64,000 nucleotides of DNA from Ypsolopha sequella (GCA_934047225.1 OW204012.1:868001-932000); one strand, 5' to 3'. Positions 29,701 through 41,884 are shown, counted from the first letter of the stretch. A program made the numbers and translations. The notes: generated from the letters alone by a model not told the origin.

Positions 29701-31680
29701 TAAACGTTTAATTAAAATGGACACACCAATTTATAATAATTAAAGACAGTGAATAATATAAGACAAAGACTAAAACAATTAACAATAACTAATACAATCA
29801 CAAACAGTCACACACCCCTCTCACAAAAACACAAAACACACTGACAATATTTTCTGCCATCCATCAGCTAACAAATCAGTCTGGACTGGCGGCTGGAGAG
29901 TGTCGAGTGAGGTTATTTCAACCATTTTACTTTACATTACATAATGTACATGATATGATAATGGAGCTATACATACATACACAAATGTATTTAAATATAT
30001 AAGGTGACATTTATTTGTTAAGCCAAAAATTCATACTGGAGGCTAAGTAAGTGATCAATATCACAGATCAATAACATTTTTTGCTAATTTCGCAAAATAA
30101 AATGTTGACCTCCCATAGTAAAGATATTTCTATGCAGCAGCGCTTTATTAGTACTGTGCGATTGCCAAGTCACTATATTTTATTATAGAAATAAAGATGA
30201 CTAATCAGTCACTTAATGTTGGTAGTTAACTAATTAGGAAACAATTAATGATAAATTTGTTAAATAGGTGCCATGCTAACTAAAATAAAAAGATGCTTCC
30301 ATACAAACTAATATTACAGACTTGGCTTTACATAAGATCTCACAACTTTTTACGGTGGATCTCATTTCTTTTTGTAGGCGCTAACGTTTTATTGCTTTGT
30401 TTTTTGTCGCCTTGATGTTTCTATGGCATCTATATTGTTGTTTTTTACTCTTAGGGTTCCGTACCTGCATTGTGTGGGGGTGCGGAACCCTTTATACCCG
30501 AGTCCGATTCGCACTTTACCAGTTTCATTTTTTATTTTTACTACTTGCTATATTTTCGAAGATAAAGGTGGACATACATTCGACTTCAGGGGCAACTCAG
30601 CCCGCAACAAACTTAGCCCGCGGGCTGAGTTGACCACTTGCAAAAATTTTCAGTTTTCATAGGGGGCAACTCAGCTTGGAGTCAAAACTATGAAAAATTT
30701 ATTTTCTTTTAGTGGTTTTTAGTGGGAATTTGTCGTGGTACATGTCTATAGTGCAAAGCAGCGTACTACCAACGCCATCTAGTGTCACACAAATTTATAA
30801 ATGCAGCTGATAACATACACTTTGTACGGAAATATTAAATTACTGACCGCAATAACATTTGTATATTTTTTAAATGCAATGTAAACTTAACACTAACCGC
30901 ATGCAAAATTTCAAGTTCGTAGGCCTGCTAGAACACCTTTAGAGTTTTGATGATAGGTCAGTCAGTCAGTGACAAAATAAGGGAACTTAGACCTGAGATA
31001 TTTCGTAATCAAATTTATAATTTGGGGGTAAAAGTAGCTTCAGTAAATACTCTTGGTAACTGAAATTTCAGACTTCTAGCTTTACCCGCAACTAAGATAC
31101 AGGGGGCTTGAAAGTGTCGTGAGCTGCTTCGAGAATACGATGGTACGGCCGTTCCGCGTTGTTTTGCGAGGCTTGGCGGGGGCACTGCCGTGCCTCCAGA
31201 TTAGTAACCGATCAGAATAATTATTGAAATTCTGCCCAAATAAATCTCTATAAATAGCAATGAACCGTTTTTACATAGCATAGTTTTCATAGACAACTTA
31301 TTCGATGAGCTAAAATTCTAACTTTTGCTGAAAACCGCCGCTTTTGGCGTAAGTTTTTGCTATAAAATGTTGTTTCTGAAAACTTTGCTATGTAAATAGT
31401 TCACTGCTATTTTTAGGCATTTAATTGAGCAAATTGTGAATAATTATTCTAAAATACTCCCTGTTCCTTGCCTCCCTATCCTCTTCTCTCCTCTTTTATA
31501 ATCGTATAAATTCTATCTAACTACCACTTACATAAACACACTAAACATAATTTATTTATCTTGTAGTATAAATATTTAGATGGTCTTTTAGAATTGTTTT
31601 TAAATACTTGCATGTTGATATTAGATTTTATTTAATTTTACTTTTACTTAAATTTACCTTTATAGTTAAAAATTTCAGGT
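29701..31680. other. No gene; scattered repeat pieces
   Basis: AT-rich with a GGTTCCGTA-family piece near 30,454-30,530 and a short palindromic agcccgc/gcgggct cluster at 30,595-30,670. Nothing else is recognised. Confidence 0.5.
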
Positions 31681-31689
31681 ACCTATGTG

Positions 31690-31862
31690 AAATGTAATTA
31701 TTCCAGCCACAAAGGGCGTCGAGCCAAACAGTACATAAATATTGGTAAACGAGTCACCTGGCTCTCAAATGCCAAGCCTTAGCTTAGTTTGAGAACCGCC
31801 GTATAAATTGTACTTAGTTAAGACTTTTTATGGAAATAAAGGAATTTTTACTTTACTTTAAA
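31690..31862 (+). mobile_element. LINE/SINE 3' end with A-rich tail
   Basis: gccacaaagggcgtcgagcc ... agcttagtttgagaaccgcc ... gactttttatggaaataaagg and a (ctttactttaaa) A-rich end. The layout is that of a retroposed 3' end; family not identified. Confidence 0.45.
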
Positions 31863-31950
31863 AAAAAAAGAAATATTTTTTTCCAAAGTTGCAGCACTTT
31901 CGCATCATATAACGCCTTAATGGGAAGATTTCTAAGCGACTAGCAAAATG

Positions 31951-32376
31951 CTCTAAGGCAAGGGTTTTCAACCCGCGGCCCTGGACATTTTTTGCGGCCC
32001 TCAGAGGCTAAGGAAATTTTCATCTATTCTATAAGAATCACGGGCAACACTTCTAAAATAAAATGAATGCGAGCAGCCATTTTTAAGGATGAAAAATGTA
32101 AAATCCAAAACCAGGACAAGGGTTACGGATGGACATCTGGAAGGTAGTCTGCGGATTGCGAGCACAAACATAGAAGCAAATGTCGACAATCTGGTGAAAA
32201 GTAAACAATGTCAATTCTCACATTAATCTGTGTATCTTATTATTTTTGACCAAATAAAGACATTTTTAATTCACTTGTTTGGTATGTTTACGTGCGGAAA
32301 TGTGCAGCCTTTTAACAGACCTGGAATAGATTATTGGCCTTCCAGCTAAAAAATGTTGAACACCCCTGCTCTAAGG
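31951..32376. mobile_element. hAT-like MITE with 8-bp target duplication
   Basis: Element 31,959-32,368 (410 bp) has ends caagggttttcaac and gttgaacacccctg (14 bp, two mismatches). It is flanked by ctctaagg at 31,951-31,958 and 32,369-32,376. Eight-base duplications are the hAT signature. ccgcggccctgg lies just inside the left end. No transposase. Confidence 0.85.
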
Positions 32377-33147
32377 TATATATCTACTATGATATAAAAA
32401 TGTTGAACACCCCTGCTCTAAGGTATATATCTACTATGATATAAAAATGTTGAACACCCCTGCTCTAAGGTATATATCTACTATGATATAAAAATGTTGA
32501 ACACCCCTGCTCTAAGGTATATATCTACTATGATATAAAAATGTTGAACACCCCTGCTCTAAGGTATATATCTACTATGATATAAAAATGTTGAACACCC
32601 CTGCTCTAAGGTATATATCTACTATGATATAAAAATGTTGAACACCCCTGCTCTAAGGTATATATCTACTATGATATAAAAATGTTGAACACCCCTGCTC
32701 TAAGGTGCCTTCCAGCTAAAAAATGTTGAACACCCCTGCTCTAAGGTATATATCTACTATGATATAAAAATGTTGAACACCCCTGCTCTAAGGTATATAT
32801 CTACTATGATATAAAAATGTTGAACACCCCTGCTCTAAGGTATATATCTACTATGATATAAAAATGTTGAACACCCCTGCTCTAAGGTATATATCTACTA
32901 TGATATAAAAATGTTGAACACCCCTGCTCTAAGGTATATATCTACTATGATATAAAAATGTTGAACACCCCTGCTCTAAGGTATATATCTACTATGATAT
33001 AAAAATGTTGAACACCCCTGCTCTAAGGTATATATCTACTATGATATAAAAATGTTGAACACCCCTGCTCTAAGGTATATATCTACTATGATATAAAAAT
33101 GTTGAACACCCCTGCTCTAAGGTATATATCTACTATGATATAAAAAT
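32369..33147 (+). repeat. 47-bp tandem array built from a hAT end
   Basis: The unit contains the target duplication ctctaagg, 22-23 bp of flanking DNA (tatatatctactatgatata), and aatgttgaacacccctg from the hAT right end. Seven units (32,369-32,704), then a longer piece of the hAT end (gccttccagctaaaaaatg) at 32,707-32,740, then about 8.6 further units. Confidence 0.95.
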
Positions 33148-33333
33148 CAAAAGAACCACATCTCAGATATACATCTTCAAAACAACCAACAAACAAAATA
33201 AATATTCTAATTATGTAACAGTAAATATTATATAAATAGACTACAGATGAAGGAAGCCATTGAAAATAGATATAGATGATCTTGTTTAATTGAGCACATA
33301 CCTATATGAACATCAAAATATGTTAGGCTCTAC

Positions 33334-33889
33334 AGTAGAGCCACTGAGTGATGGCGCCTATGACGTTTAAATGCTTACAAAGTATCGTAATTATTTATAG
33401 GCAAGTGTGAATACAAAATGTTATACTTCATTGTTGATAGTGATGTACTACTTGTTTCGGTTATTATTTTTCGATTTGGATGTTGCTTTATTGTGCAATA
33501 TAATTCGTATAGAATAAAAGATCTTTTTTTTTAAGTTTCTCATTTTTTATAGGTTGTGTTTGAGGTCGCCAAGTTACGCAATAATATTTAATTAAAAACA
33601 AAACAATGACGAAGTTAAACTAAACGAAAATAAATGATAGTAAAATACTTTTTTTGATTTAGATATTTAAACATCTCTTGGGGGCCCCGGGGCACTACAC
33701 CGCATATCCCTCCGATAGCTACGCCACTGGTTTTGGCACATTTTCCTTTTGTATCATTATGTTGAATGTTGAGTGACGTGTCTAATGTTGAGTAACCTCA
33801 CACTTGATTTTTATTTTTAACCGAAATTTGAAATGTACGTCATCACTAAATGCAGCTGTCATAAGTGCCATCACTCAGTGGCTCTACTT
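33334..33889. mobile_element. TIR element B, copy 2
   Basis: Same orientation and ends as 26,359-26,916, with a few substitutions and small indels. Confidence 0.85.
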
Positions 33890-34783
33890 TAAATACACAT
33901 TTGTAATAAAACAGTAAAATGGTAGACCTTTGAAACTTACTTTATTATAACAATTACATACTGACATTATTTAAGAGCGCAACAAGCTTTTTACACAGTC
34001 AAACACATTTTTATAACCCTTGTTTGAAGTAGTAAACAATTAAATTAAAATATATGGAAATATATTGGTGCTATTGGGTATATATACTAGACTGTATACA
34101 CGATGGAAACACGATTTGATAAAGTTGGCTCGATAGAATAAATTCACAAAGTTACCTCTTTTCGAGTAATTTTTTTCTCTATTTCCCTACTTTTTATTAT
34201 AAATATGTAATTTAATATTATGTTTCATTTACTGAAATAAAGTTCATAGATGACTGGAGCGTTTATACACGATAGTTTTTATATTTAAAAACAATATAAT
34301 GAAAATAACAACGAAAAACATTGAAAAAGTGCAAAAGTTTGGTTATTATCTTTACTCTTTACACGTAAAGAAAAAGACAGAGACAAAGGCAAACGCTCGG
34401 TGCGCCCTTAAGAATGATTAAAGTTACAAAAAATTATATTATTAAAGATTTATTATTTAATACCTACAGAAGGAATTTGTTTTATTATTGTTTGCCTATT
34501 ATATCATATACTGACATACACTGTGTTCTGTGTTAAAGCAGGGTTCGAAAATAGCGTTTTTTTTTAATAAATATGAAAAAAAACGATTTTTTTTTATATG
34601 TATCCGATACATATCAAAAATTAGATATAAATCAAGATTTTTTTTTCTTTTTATTGAATTGTTGATTTCAATGCACTTAAATGGTCATTTAGTACCAACT
34701 TTATTCAATGAAATATTTTTTTTAAGTTTCAAAAACTTGGTATTAAAAAATAAAAAACAGTTTCGAGTTAAAAAAAACTGTTC
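33890..34783. other. No gene seen
   Basis: AT-rich, homopolymer-rich sequence. An 85-residue frame at 34,530-34,787 is Phe/Lys/Ile low-complexity and not convincing. Confidence 0.5.
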
Positions 34784-34884
34784 TTGAATTAAAACACTTG
34801 TACTTGTAGTTTCACTTTTTCACTAGTTTCACTAGTTTAACACAAATAAAGTGAAACTACAAGTACAAGTGTTTTAATTCAAGA
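34784..34884. mobile_element. Perfect-arm foldback
   Basis: cttgaattaaaacacttgta then cttgtagtttcactt, and the exact reverse complement aagtgaaactacaagtacaa then gtgttttaattcaag, around a 30-bp loop. Confidence 0.9.
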
Positions 34885-34994
34885 TGTGTTTCAAGTTTCA
34901 CCAAGTGCCGACAATCGCAAGTATAAATTTTAATAAAACTGTTACCTATTCAAAAAAAACTCCTTCATGGCTCAACACAAAAATAATACTGAGT

Positions 34995-35198
34995 GTAAAT
35001 GTACAGTTATCTCTAAATGTACAGTTATCTCTAAATGTACAGTTATCTCTAAATGTACAGTTATCTCTAAATGTACAGTTATCTCTAAATGTACAGTTAT
35101 CTCTAAATGTACAGTTATCTCTAAATGTACAGTTATCTCTAAATGTACAGTTATCTCTAAATGTACAGTTATCTCTAAATGTACAGTTATCTCTAAAT
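34995..35198 (+). repeat. 18-bp minisatellite, 11 copies
   Basis: Unit taaatgtacagttatctc. Because 18 is a multiple of 3 and the unit lacks stops in several frames, it produces spurious long frames on both strands. Confidence 0.95.
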
Positions 35199-35769
35199 GA
35201 AACCACATACTCTGCTGATCAAAATGGATAACTTTTCCAAAAATTGGCAGAAATAAAAATATTTTTACGTTTAACTTACTCTGAATTTTGAATGTTTAGG
35301 AACGATTTTCGTTTGCGTGACCATGTTTGTTTCTTTTGTTAACTTTGTTCAGTATGATCAGTAATATTATAATAAATAAATAAAATAAAATAAAAATAAA
35401 AATCTTTTATTTCGGACAACTTCGATCTATAGCATTACGTGGTTATATTAATTTAATTAAAAACAAAAGTAAACCTGCTTTTTGTTTAATCAGTATTTGT
35501 GTTTTTTTTTATATGCAGAGTGTCCCAAAAGTCAACGTTATCCCTTGGAGGGCTGATAGACCGGCTCATGACTGTCCAGAATATCAAAATATGACGTCAG
35601 TAAAAAGTCGATAGTTTTCGAGTTATCGATGCTTTTATGTATTTTGTGAAATTTGACACCGTAGATGACTCGTGAGCGTTCTATATGTGCAGTACAAGCT
35701 AGTATATCAAGCAGATGCAAAAATAACAGTGGACATGTATGATGGAAGAATTCGCCGGTCTAGGTAGGA

Positions 35770-35842
35770 ACCTTGGTGGCGCAATTGGTAGCGCGCTTGT
35801 CTTGATAACAAGAGGTCGCAGGTTCGAATCCTGGCCCGGGGA
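35770..35842 (+). tRNA. tRNA-like gene, anticodon TGA by position
   Basis: It has an A box (tggcgcaattgg), a B box (ggttcgaatcc), a D arm gcgc-aattggta-gcgc, and a perfect 5-bp anticodon stem cttgt/acaag with loop cttgata. The T stem has one mismatch and the acceptor stem pairs only partly. ttttttc follows 4 bases after the end, a polymerase III terminator. TGA would be Ser, but the 5-base variable arm does not fit Ser tRNA, so this is more likely a tRNA pseudogene or SINE head than a working tRNA. Confidence 0.55.
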
Positions 35843-36544
35843 ATTTTTTCAAATTCTTATCTTTGGATTCGTTTCCGATTGATATTTTCTAGTTTGTAAT
35901 GCACTCTAAATAATATTTAGGGTATTCATAGCGATGGATTTCGCAAAAATAAACATAATAAATGTAATAGTTGAAACAAGAAGAAAATTTATTTATTATT
36001 ATTAAACTTTGTTATTTGATCAATCATAGATAATAGAGGTTCCATTCTTAAATAACTGAAAATTCAGTAATGGTTTTACATTTCTGTTCCCAAACATTTT
36101 GTAGAGAAACAATCATCTCTCACACTTTTGAAATAAAGCCGATTTTAGCTCGACATAAATGTTGATCATTGTTCCTTGTATAGAACAATCAACAATACTC
36201 ATAGTTTAAACCTTGCCTTACAAGCAACATAAATGAGTCAATGCAAAGTTATCTCTAATCCCAGGTGCAAGGATACCTTATCCACTGACCCCGGCTAGCG
36301 GTTCAAATATGGATGACATCATAATGACAAAAGTATCACAATTTACTAATTTAGATAAAGCATTGAGACATCTAGCTCTGTATCACAGAAATTATTAGTC
36401 TTTATTAGTCTCATAGGCCCAACTCAGGCCAAGGGAATTTGAATTGTTGGAAAATGTTATTACTAAAAGATTCTTTGTTTAGATTAATAAATCTTTATTA
36501 CTAATAAACTTATTAAAAATATCATGTCTGTAAATGAATATTTT

Positions 36545-37036
36545 TTCAAAATTTGACTGAGGCCAAAACTAAAAAGCATGTCTGTCTGTCTGTATGTATA
36601 TTCAATTTTAACTCGAAAACTACTCAAGGGATTTGGATGTGTTTTTTTTTATTACCATCGTAGTGGCCCTGGGTGTTAATATGAAGTTGCGGCAGCTGGA
36701 AACTGGCGATAGTATTCGTCCATACGAACATCTTTTACTATGAAGCCAATCCAAAAGCAAACGAATCGCAAAAAAAAAACAGCTATTCCATAGAAAAGTG
36801 ACATAGCTAACTAAACAAAATGTACGAAACAACAGATTTTGTTTTCTCATTTCTCAATTTTTTTTTCACAGAAGGTCGTTGTACTAGTACTATCACCAGT
36901 TTTCGGCTTCCGCAACTTAATCTTAACATCCTGTATAGGCTATAGGAGTGTTAGTAAGGCGCCAAGTTGAAAACTGTCAATACTACTCAAAGATTGAAAG
37001 ACATTTACATGCGAGTGAAGCTGTATGCAAAAGCTA
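36545..37036 (+). mobile_element. Helitron, related to the fragment at 45-262
   Basis: Starts near aggccaaaactaaaaagcat with (tctg)n, and ends gtatgcaaaagctag before a T. The 5' border is not certain. It contains ccagttttcggcttcc, seen reversed at 27,260. Confidence 0.5.
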
Positions 37037-37244
37037 GTAAATTATAAACTGCTACTTTTGCTGTTTGTACCTGTATGGAATAGTTGAAAATAAACCTATA
37101 ATTTCATGGTTACCAGAATAACTTTGTGGAAAGTCTGCTGCTCAATTAAATGCCTAGAAATATAATTAATAAATATTAAATACTGACTTTTTTGTCTTTA
37201 TAAATGATTAGATTAAGATAAAACAACGTAAAATTAAACTTTAG

Positions 37245-37305
37245 TGAGATATATTTCAGGCCATTCGGGCCCGGCATCAGCCACAATGAAGTAAAAGAAA
37301 AATAT
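37245..37305 (-). ncRNA. Degenerate hammerhead-like block
   Basis: Minus strand: ggctgatgc, hairpin cgggcccg...ggcc, then tgaaatatatctc. The box has C where A9 is needed, so it is a remnant at best. Confidence 0.25.
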
Positions 37306-37458
37306 AATACATAGGTAAAAACAAAAATGTAATAAAATTTTCATAAACAACACATATTTATAGGTAAAATCCAAGTATAAATTTTAGCTTGTCCAAGACT
37401 TTATCTACAAGAACTTTCCTACTTAGTAACTTTTAAAATCAAATATACTCCAAAAGCT

Positions 37459-37606
37459 TTACGGTGTAACTACAAAACGGTGTTTAACTTTAGACAGTGT
37501 TTAAATCTGTTGCTGTCACTTTTTTACGATATGAAAGAAAAGGCGACAACAACAGATTTAAACACTGTCTAAAGTTAAACATCGTTTTGTAGTAACACAG
37601 TTAATG
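37459..37606. mobile_element. Foldback MITE
   Basis: ctacaaaacggtgtttaact, agacagtgtttaaatctgtt on the left; the right arm is the near-perfect reverse complement. Confidence 0.85.
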
Positions 37607-37640
37607 TTTTTGTTTATAAAGATATAAATATGCTGATAAT

Positions 37641-37800
37641 GGTGTCGATTCGGCGCAACACAACTTAACTTATTTGACAGAACTAACCTTATTTTGAGCG
37701 CCCTGTCTTTGTCATTTCGATACAGAAAGAAAGAGACAGAATGCTTAAATTAAGTTTAGTCCTGTCAGTTAAGTTAAAACTTGTAACACCGAATCGGTGT
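37641..37800. mobile_element. GGTGTCGATTCGG MITE, copy 1
   Basis: ~160-bp foldback: ggtgtcgattcggcgcaaca ... gacagaactaacctt, and the inverted end taagtttagtcctgtcagtt ... accgaatcgg. Three more copies at 38,046, 39,402 and 59,114. Confidence 0.85.
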
Positions 37801-38045
37801 TTATGTAGCTGATTCTGAAGGCTTTAATTTTTGTTTTAGTGCTGTCAAAACTAAAATTATCCAAAAGTAATTTAGCTTCTGTTCCCAGCATTCAAAGACT
37901 ATTTTGCAATAAACAAAATTTAGTTGTGACAGCTCTAAAACTAAAATTAAATCCTACAGAATCGGCTTTAATGCAAGTATAAATATGGTAAAGTGGTCTC
38001 ATGATATATTTCAGATTCGATCCAGATCTGAAATATACATATATT

Positions 38046-38200
38046 GGTGTCGATTCAGCGCAACACAACTTAACTAATTTGACAGGACTAACCTTGTTTT
38101 GAGCTTTCTGTCTTTGTCTTTTCGATACAGAAAGAAAAAGACAGAATGCTCAAATTAAGTTTAGTCCTGTCAAATAAGCCCTGTTGAGTCGAATCGATAC
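38046..38200. mobile_element. GGTGTCGATTCGG MITE, copy 2
   Basis: Same foldback; the right end is partly diverged (aagccctgttgagtcgaatc). Confidence 0.85.
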
Positions 38201-39401
38201 AATTGTCAACTTTACCATATTTTTATATTTTGTATTAACAATTTATCAGTATATTGCTGTTTAATCAATTATACACAAAACAAATTCTTATACTTTTATG
38301 CCACAAATATTCCAAATATTTATTTGTGGAATAAAAGTACATACAAGAATTAGTATATAATTAATTGAAGATGATATTACACCAAGAACCATCAATAGAA
38401 TCCATCAAATACTTTGCTATTTAAAAACAGCTCATTGCTAATTGAGCAGCCTTTCAATTATTATACTGGAAAGTAAGTAGAGATTTTTTTCTAAAGTGGT
38501 AGCTCTTGGGGCTTTAACTGCTTCATTGATGGGAAAATTTCCAAATTTGCAATTTTAATTATATTATAATAATATTATTTTCAATATTTATTATCATTAA
38601 TTAGCAACTTATCAATCGGATTTCTGAAGAACAAGCACTCTGTACAATTTTTTTTGTGTTTTAATTTATATATATATATATATATATGTATTTTAGTAGA
38701 ATGAGAACAAGTATGCCGTACTTACACAAGCGGAGGAGTTGAGGGTAAAATAAAATTACAATTAAGTTTTGGAGAAAATACAAATATTTGGGTATTTCTC
38801 ATGACTTTCAACAAGGTGAGAATGTCATTGTTTTAGAGAAGTGTATAAACAAATTGTTTAAGAACTTCGGTTCAATTGACATTGCCAAGACCAGGTGGAA
38901 ACACATTTTTTTGGACAAATGCAGCTTTTCCAGCAGACCAAGACCAAGTTACTATTGAATCTTTTGGTTTTTAACATTAAGTAACATACAGATTAGCAAT
39001 ACAGCACCACACAAATGGCTTTAAATGGCCTGATTTGGGTGACAGACCTAATGATTTGTATAATAGCAAAAATAAGTACATGATGAATGGATCCAAGTAG
39101 TATCTGGATAAAATGGAAACTCTCCAATACATGTATGTACACTTCCATCACATATGGTTGCGAAACTTGGTCACTTACCAAACACCACAGAGAAATGCTT
39201 GAACATTGCCAAGGTCCATGAAAAGAAGAATGAGAGGTATCAAAAAACAGGATAGTATATGACATACTCAGATAGTATATGACATACTCAGATAGTATGT
39301 GACATACTGAGACATGCAAAAACAGGATAGTATATGACATACTGAGAAATGCAAAAACAGGATAGTATATGACATACTCAGACATGCAAAAACAGGATAG
39401 T

Positions 39402-39695
39402 TGTGTCGATTCGGCGCATCACAACTTACAAGACTAACCTTATTTTGAGCGTCCTGTCTTTGTCTTTTCGATACAGAAAGAAAAGGACAGGGGATCTAAA
39501 ATGGCCGACTTGGGTGAATCATAAAATGATTTGAAAGTAGGATAGAGTCAGAGTTTTTTCACACGTGCAAAAGAGACGGCATTAGAACAGAATCATAACA
39601 TGATTCATCCAAAGTGGCCTTTTTAGAGGACCTGAACAGTTAAATTAAGTTTAGTCCTGTCAATTAAGTCAAGTTGTGTTGCGCCAAATCGATGT
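39402..39695. mobile_element. GGTGTCGATTCGG MITE, copy 3, with nested MITE
   Basis: Left end tgtgtcgattcggcgcatca, right end gttgtgttgcgccaaatcg. A second element (39,488-39,634) sits in the middle. Confidence 0.8.
39488..39634. mobile_element. CAGG/CCTG MITE, copy 1
   Basis: caggggatctaaaatggccg ... gtggcctttttagaggacctg. About 30-bp imperfect inverted ends. Relatives at 62,028-62,174 and 62,202-62,337. Confidence 0.75.
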
Positions 39696-40287
39696 TATTA
39701 TATGACATACTCAGACATGCAAAAACAGGATAGTATATGACATACTCAGACATGCAAAAACAGGATAGTATATGACATACTCAGACATGCAAAAACAGGA
39801 TAGTATATGACATACTCAGACAAGCACAAAACAGGATAGTATATGACATACTGAGACATGCAAAAACAGGATAGTATATGACATACTCAGACTTGATGCA
39901 AAAACAGGATAGTATATGACATACTGAGACATGCAAAAACAAAGGTTGTTGATGTGCTCTGCAAAATAGACAGGTCATATTATAAAGTGTACCCAAGAAA
40001 AAGAAAACAAAATTGTCATAGATTGGTACCCTAGAGATGGCCAACGGAGCACAGGAAGGCAGCAAAAAAGATGGGAAGACGAGTTAAACTGACAGCAGGT
40101 CCTGACTGGAGAAGAGTTGCTTGTGACAGGAAACAATGAAAGACATTAGAGGAGGCCTTTGCCAAGAGTAACAATGAACTAAGAGATATTCTATAAGAAC
40201 AGAAAGATAGTTAGTTCAGGATAAAGGGCTTATTGACTGATTGAATGAATGAATGATCAAATGAACATTCAATTTGGCTGTTACCTG

Positions 40288-40385
40288 CCCTGCGGTCCGT
40301 AATAGAATTACAATGGATCATAAGCCATTCACTTCATACTTTCGTAATCGATTTTAGCGATATAATTCTATTTCGGAACGCAGGG
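40288..40385. mobile_element. GCGGTCCG MITE, copy 1
   Basis: ~98 bp: cctgcggtccgtaatagaat and attctatttcggaacgcagg. Near-identical copy at 46,328-46,424; diverged copies at 59,294 and 59,741. Confidence 0.85.
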
Positions 40386-41884
40386 CTTTCGTTGTAGTTT
40401 TAGCAATAGAAAGAACTTAATAGAATACATATTCACACCTATCTCCCAGAGTGGTAGGCAAAAACTAGAGATCACATCTGCTACAATCCTGACACACCTC
40501 TTTCACACTTGAATGTCTTACAAGCTCTTCTATTCTGGGTGCTTTTGACTGAACAAAAATATTGGAAAACAACCAACACAAAATGTCTAAAGTTACACAT
40601 CTCCTGCGAAGAGTATTCTGGTAAAAGTTATCAGTCCAGTGTTGGTGTTCACGTTTGAACATGTGTTGTACACAGTAAGTGACTGTGTGTACCTACTTTG
40701 TATCTATAGGTGTAAATCTGCAGAGCAAAATGATGTCATCTCAATGTCTCAAGCAATGAGCGTTATTGGCGAAAATATATCTTGAAAACACACGTACGGT
40801 ATTGAAACATGTTTACCGTGGCTCTCAACTTAGTGTAACGGTAGTAAGGTGAGAAATTTCACTAATTTCTCATGTAATGCAAGAAGTAAACCTATTACAG
40901 TATTACATCAACACTTTGAATTTAATCGAATAAATACGAGTTATTGAGCAGTAAAATTGATAAGGCTGCTAAATAGAAACATTTGTTGCGCAAATGTAAG
41001 GGATTTCGTGTCGAATTTTATGCAAAATGAGCAAAAATGTCCCTGACAAAGCGCCCGTGATCTGTCAAATAAATTGACTCGACAAAAGTGAGATTGATAG
41101 AGTTTGTGAAGCGAGATATATCTTAATTAAGGTCTTGGCTACCTTACCGAGAAGTTTTCTAGCAGCTTCGGACGTAAAACAGTGCACAAGCAAAGAAATG
41201 AAAGAAATAAAAACCATTTGCAGGCGACATTCCCATTTTAAGATGTGACCTTTGCAACATGAAAACACTTCCCGTTTCTCCTCGATTATCTAACCACATT
41301 GTCACTTAATTACCTTTACACATTACTCATGGTTCAGATAAGCAAACAAACGCAAAATGAAACCATATTTTTAACAAATAAGCTCACCATTTCAAAAATC
41401 ACTCGGAAATTCTGCGACTGTCGCGCATGCCCGACAAAAATTTACATCACGTGACCTGTCATGGCGTCATGACAAGTTTGTTTTTCTTTTTCTAAAAAGT
41501 GCAAAGGAACTCGCTGTTAAGAGGCATCATGACAGCCAAACCTCCATACAAACGCTGTGCCCACATTGTGGGGTGTCTATGGACACCTAATTAATCTAAT
41601 TAATTAATTACAGACTGTAAAAGGAAATAGACTATATGAGACAGGTAGGTAAAGATATAAATGTTTTTCTTTTTTTTTCATTAACTTGAATCCCTGCTGT
41701 CTTGTATTTTCTTATCCCTTGGTTAAAGTAGATATAAGTCATTTGTTGTATAGTATAAGTTTTATGTTAAAAAAAAGACATGAACTTGCTAAATTTCTTG
41801 CCCGTTCTTCTTAGCAAGACTAATCGAATGGGCGGAGGTAGGCATGTATTTATTTATGTAACCTATTAGTATGTAGTATATAGG
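40386..41884. other. No gene seen
   Basis: AT-rich unique-looking sequence. 40,435-40,530 (cctatctcccagagtggtag ... ctgacacacctctttcacac) resembles 53,145-53,225 and is probably a LINE tail in reverse. Confidence 0.5.

Larger units (their letters stand above)
39248..39945 (+). repeat. ~35-bp degenerate minisatellite inside LINE remnant
   Basis: Unit near caggatagtatatgacatac plus tcagacatgcaaaaa, in at least ten variants with unit-length changes, interrupted at 39,402-39,695 by a MITE. Its text fits the LINE reading frame region before the GH motif, so it seems to have grown from the LINE itself. Confidence 0.8.
38640..40230 (+). pseudogene. Decayed RTE-type LINE with insertions
   Basis: Fragments in order: KYLGISHDFQQ-like sequence near 38,790 (with stops), YGCETWSLTKHHREMLEHCQ near 39,150-39,200 (the conserved YGxETW of RTE polymerases), and STGRQQKRWEDELKLTAGPD then WRRVACD near 40,050-40,110 (the conserved RWxDDL-AG--W end). 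Between the last two lies a minisatellite (39,248-39,940), itself interrupted by a MITE. It ends with (gaat)n at 40,240. Confidence 0.7.

Noticed and set aside
34884..35231. Plus- and minus-strand frames over the 18-bp minisatellite
   Set aside because: Four different frames are open at once, as expected from a short in-phase repeat rather than from coding selection.
35770..35842. Functional serine tRNA
   Set aside because: Anticodon position reads TGA, but the variable arm is short and the acceptor stem is poorly paired.
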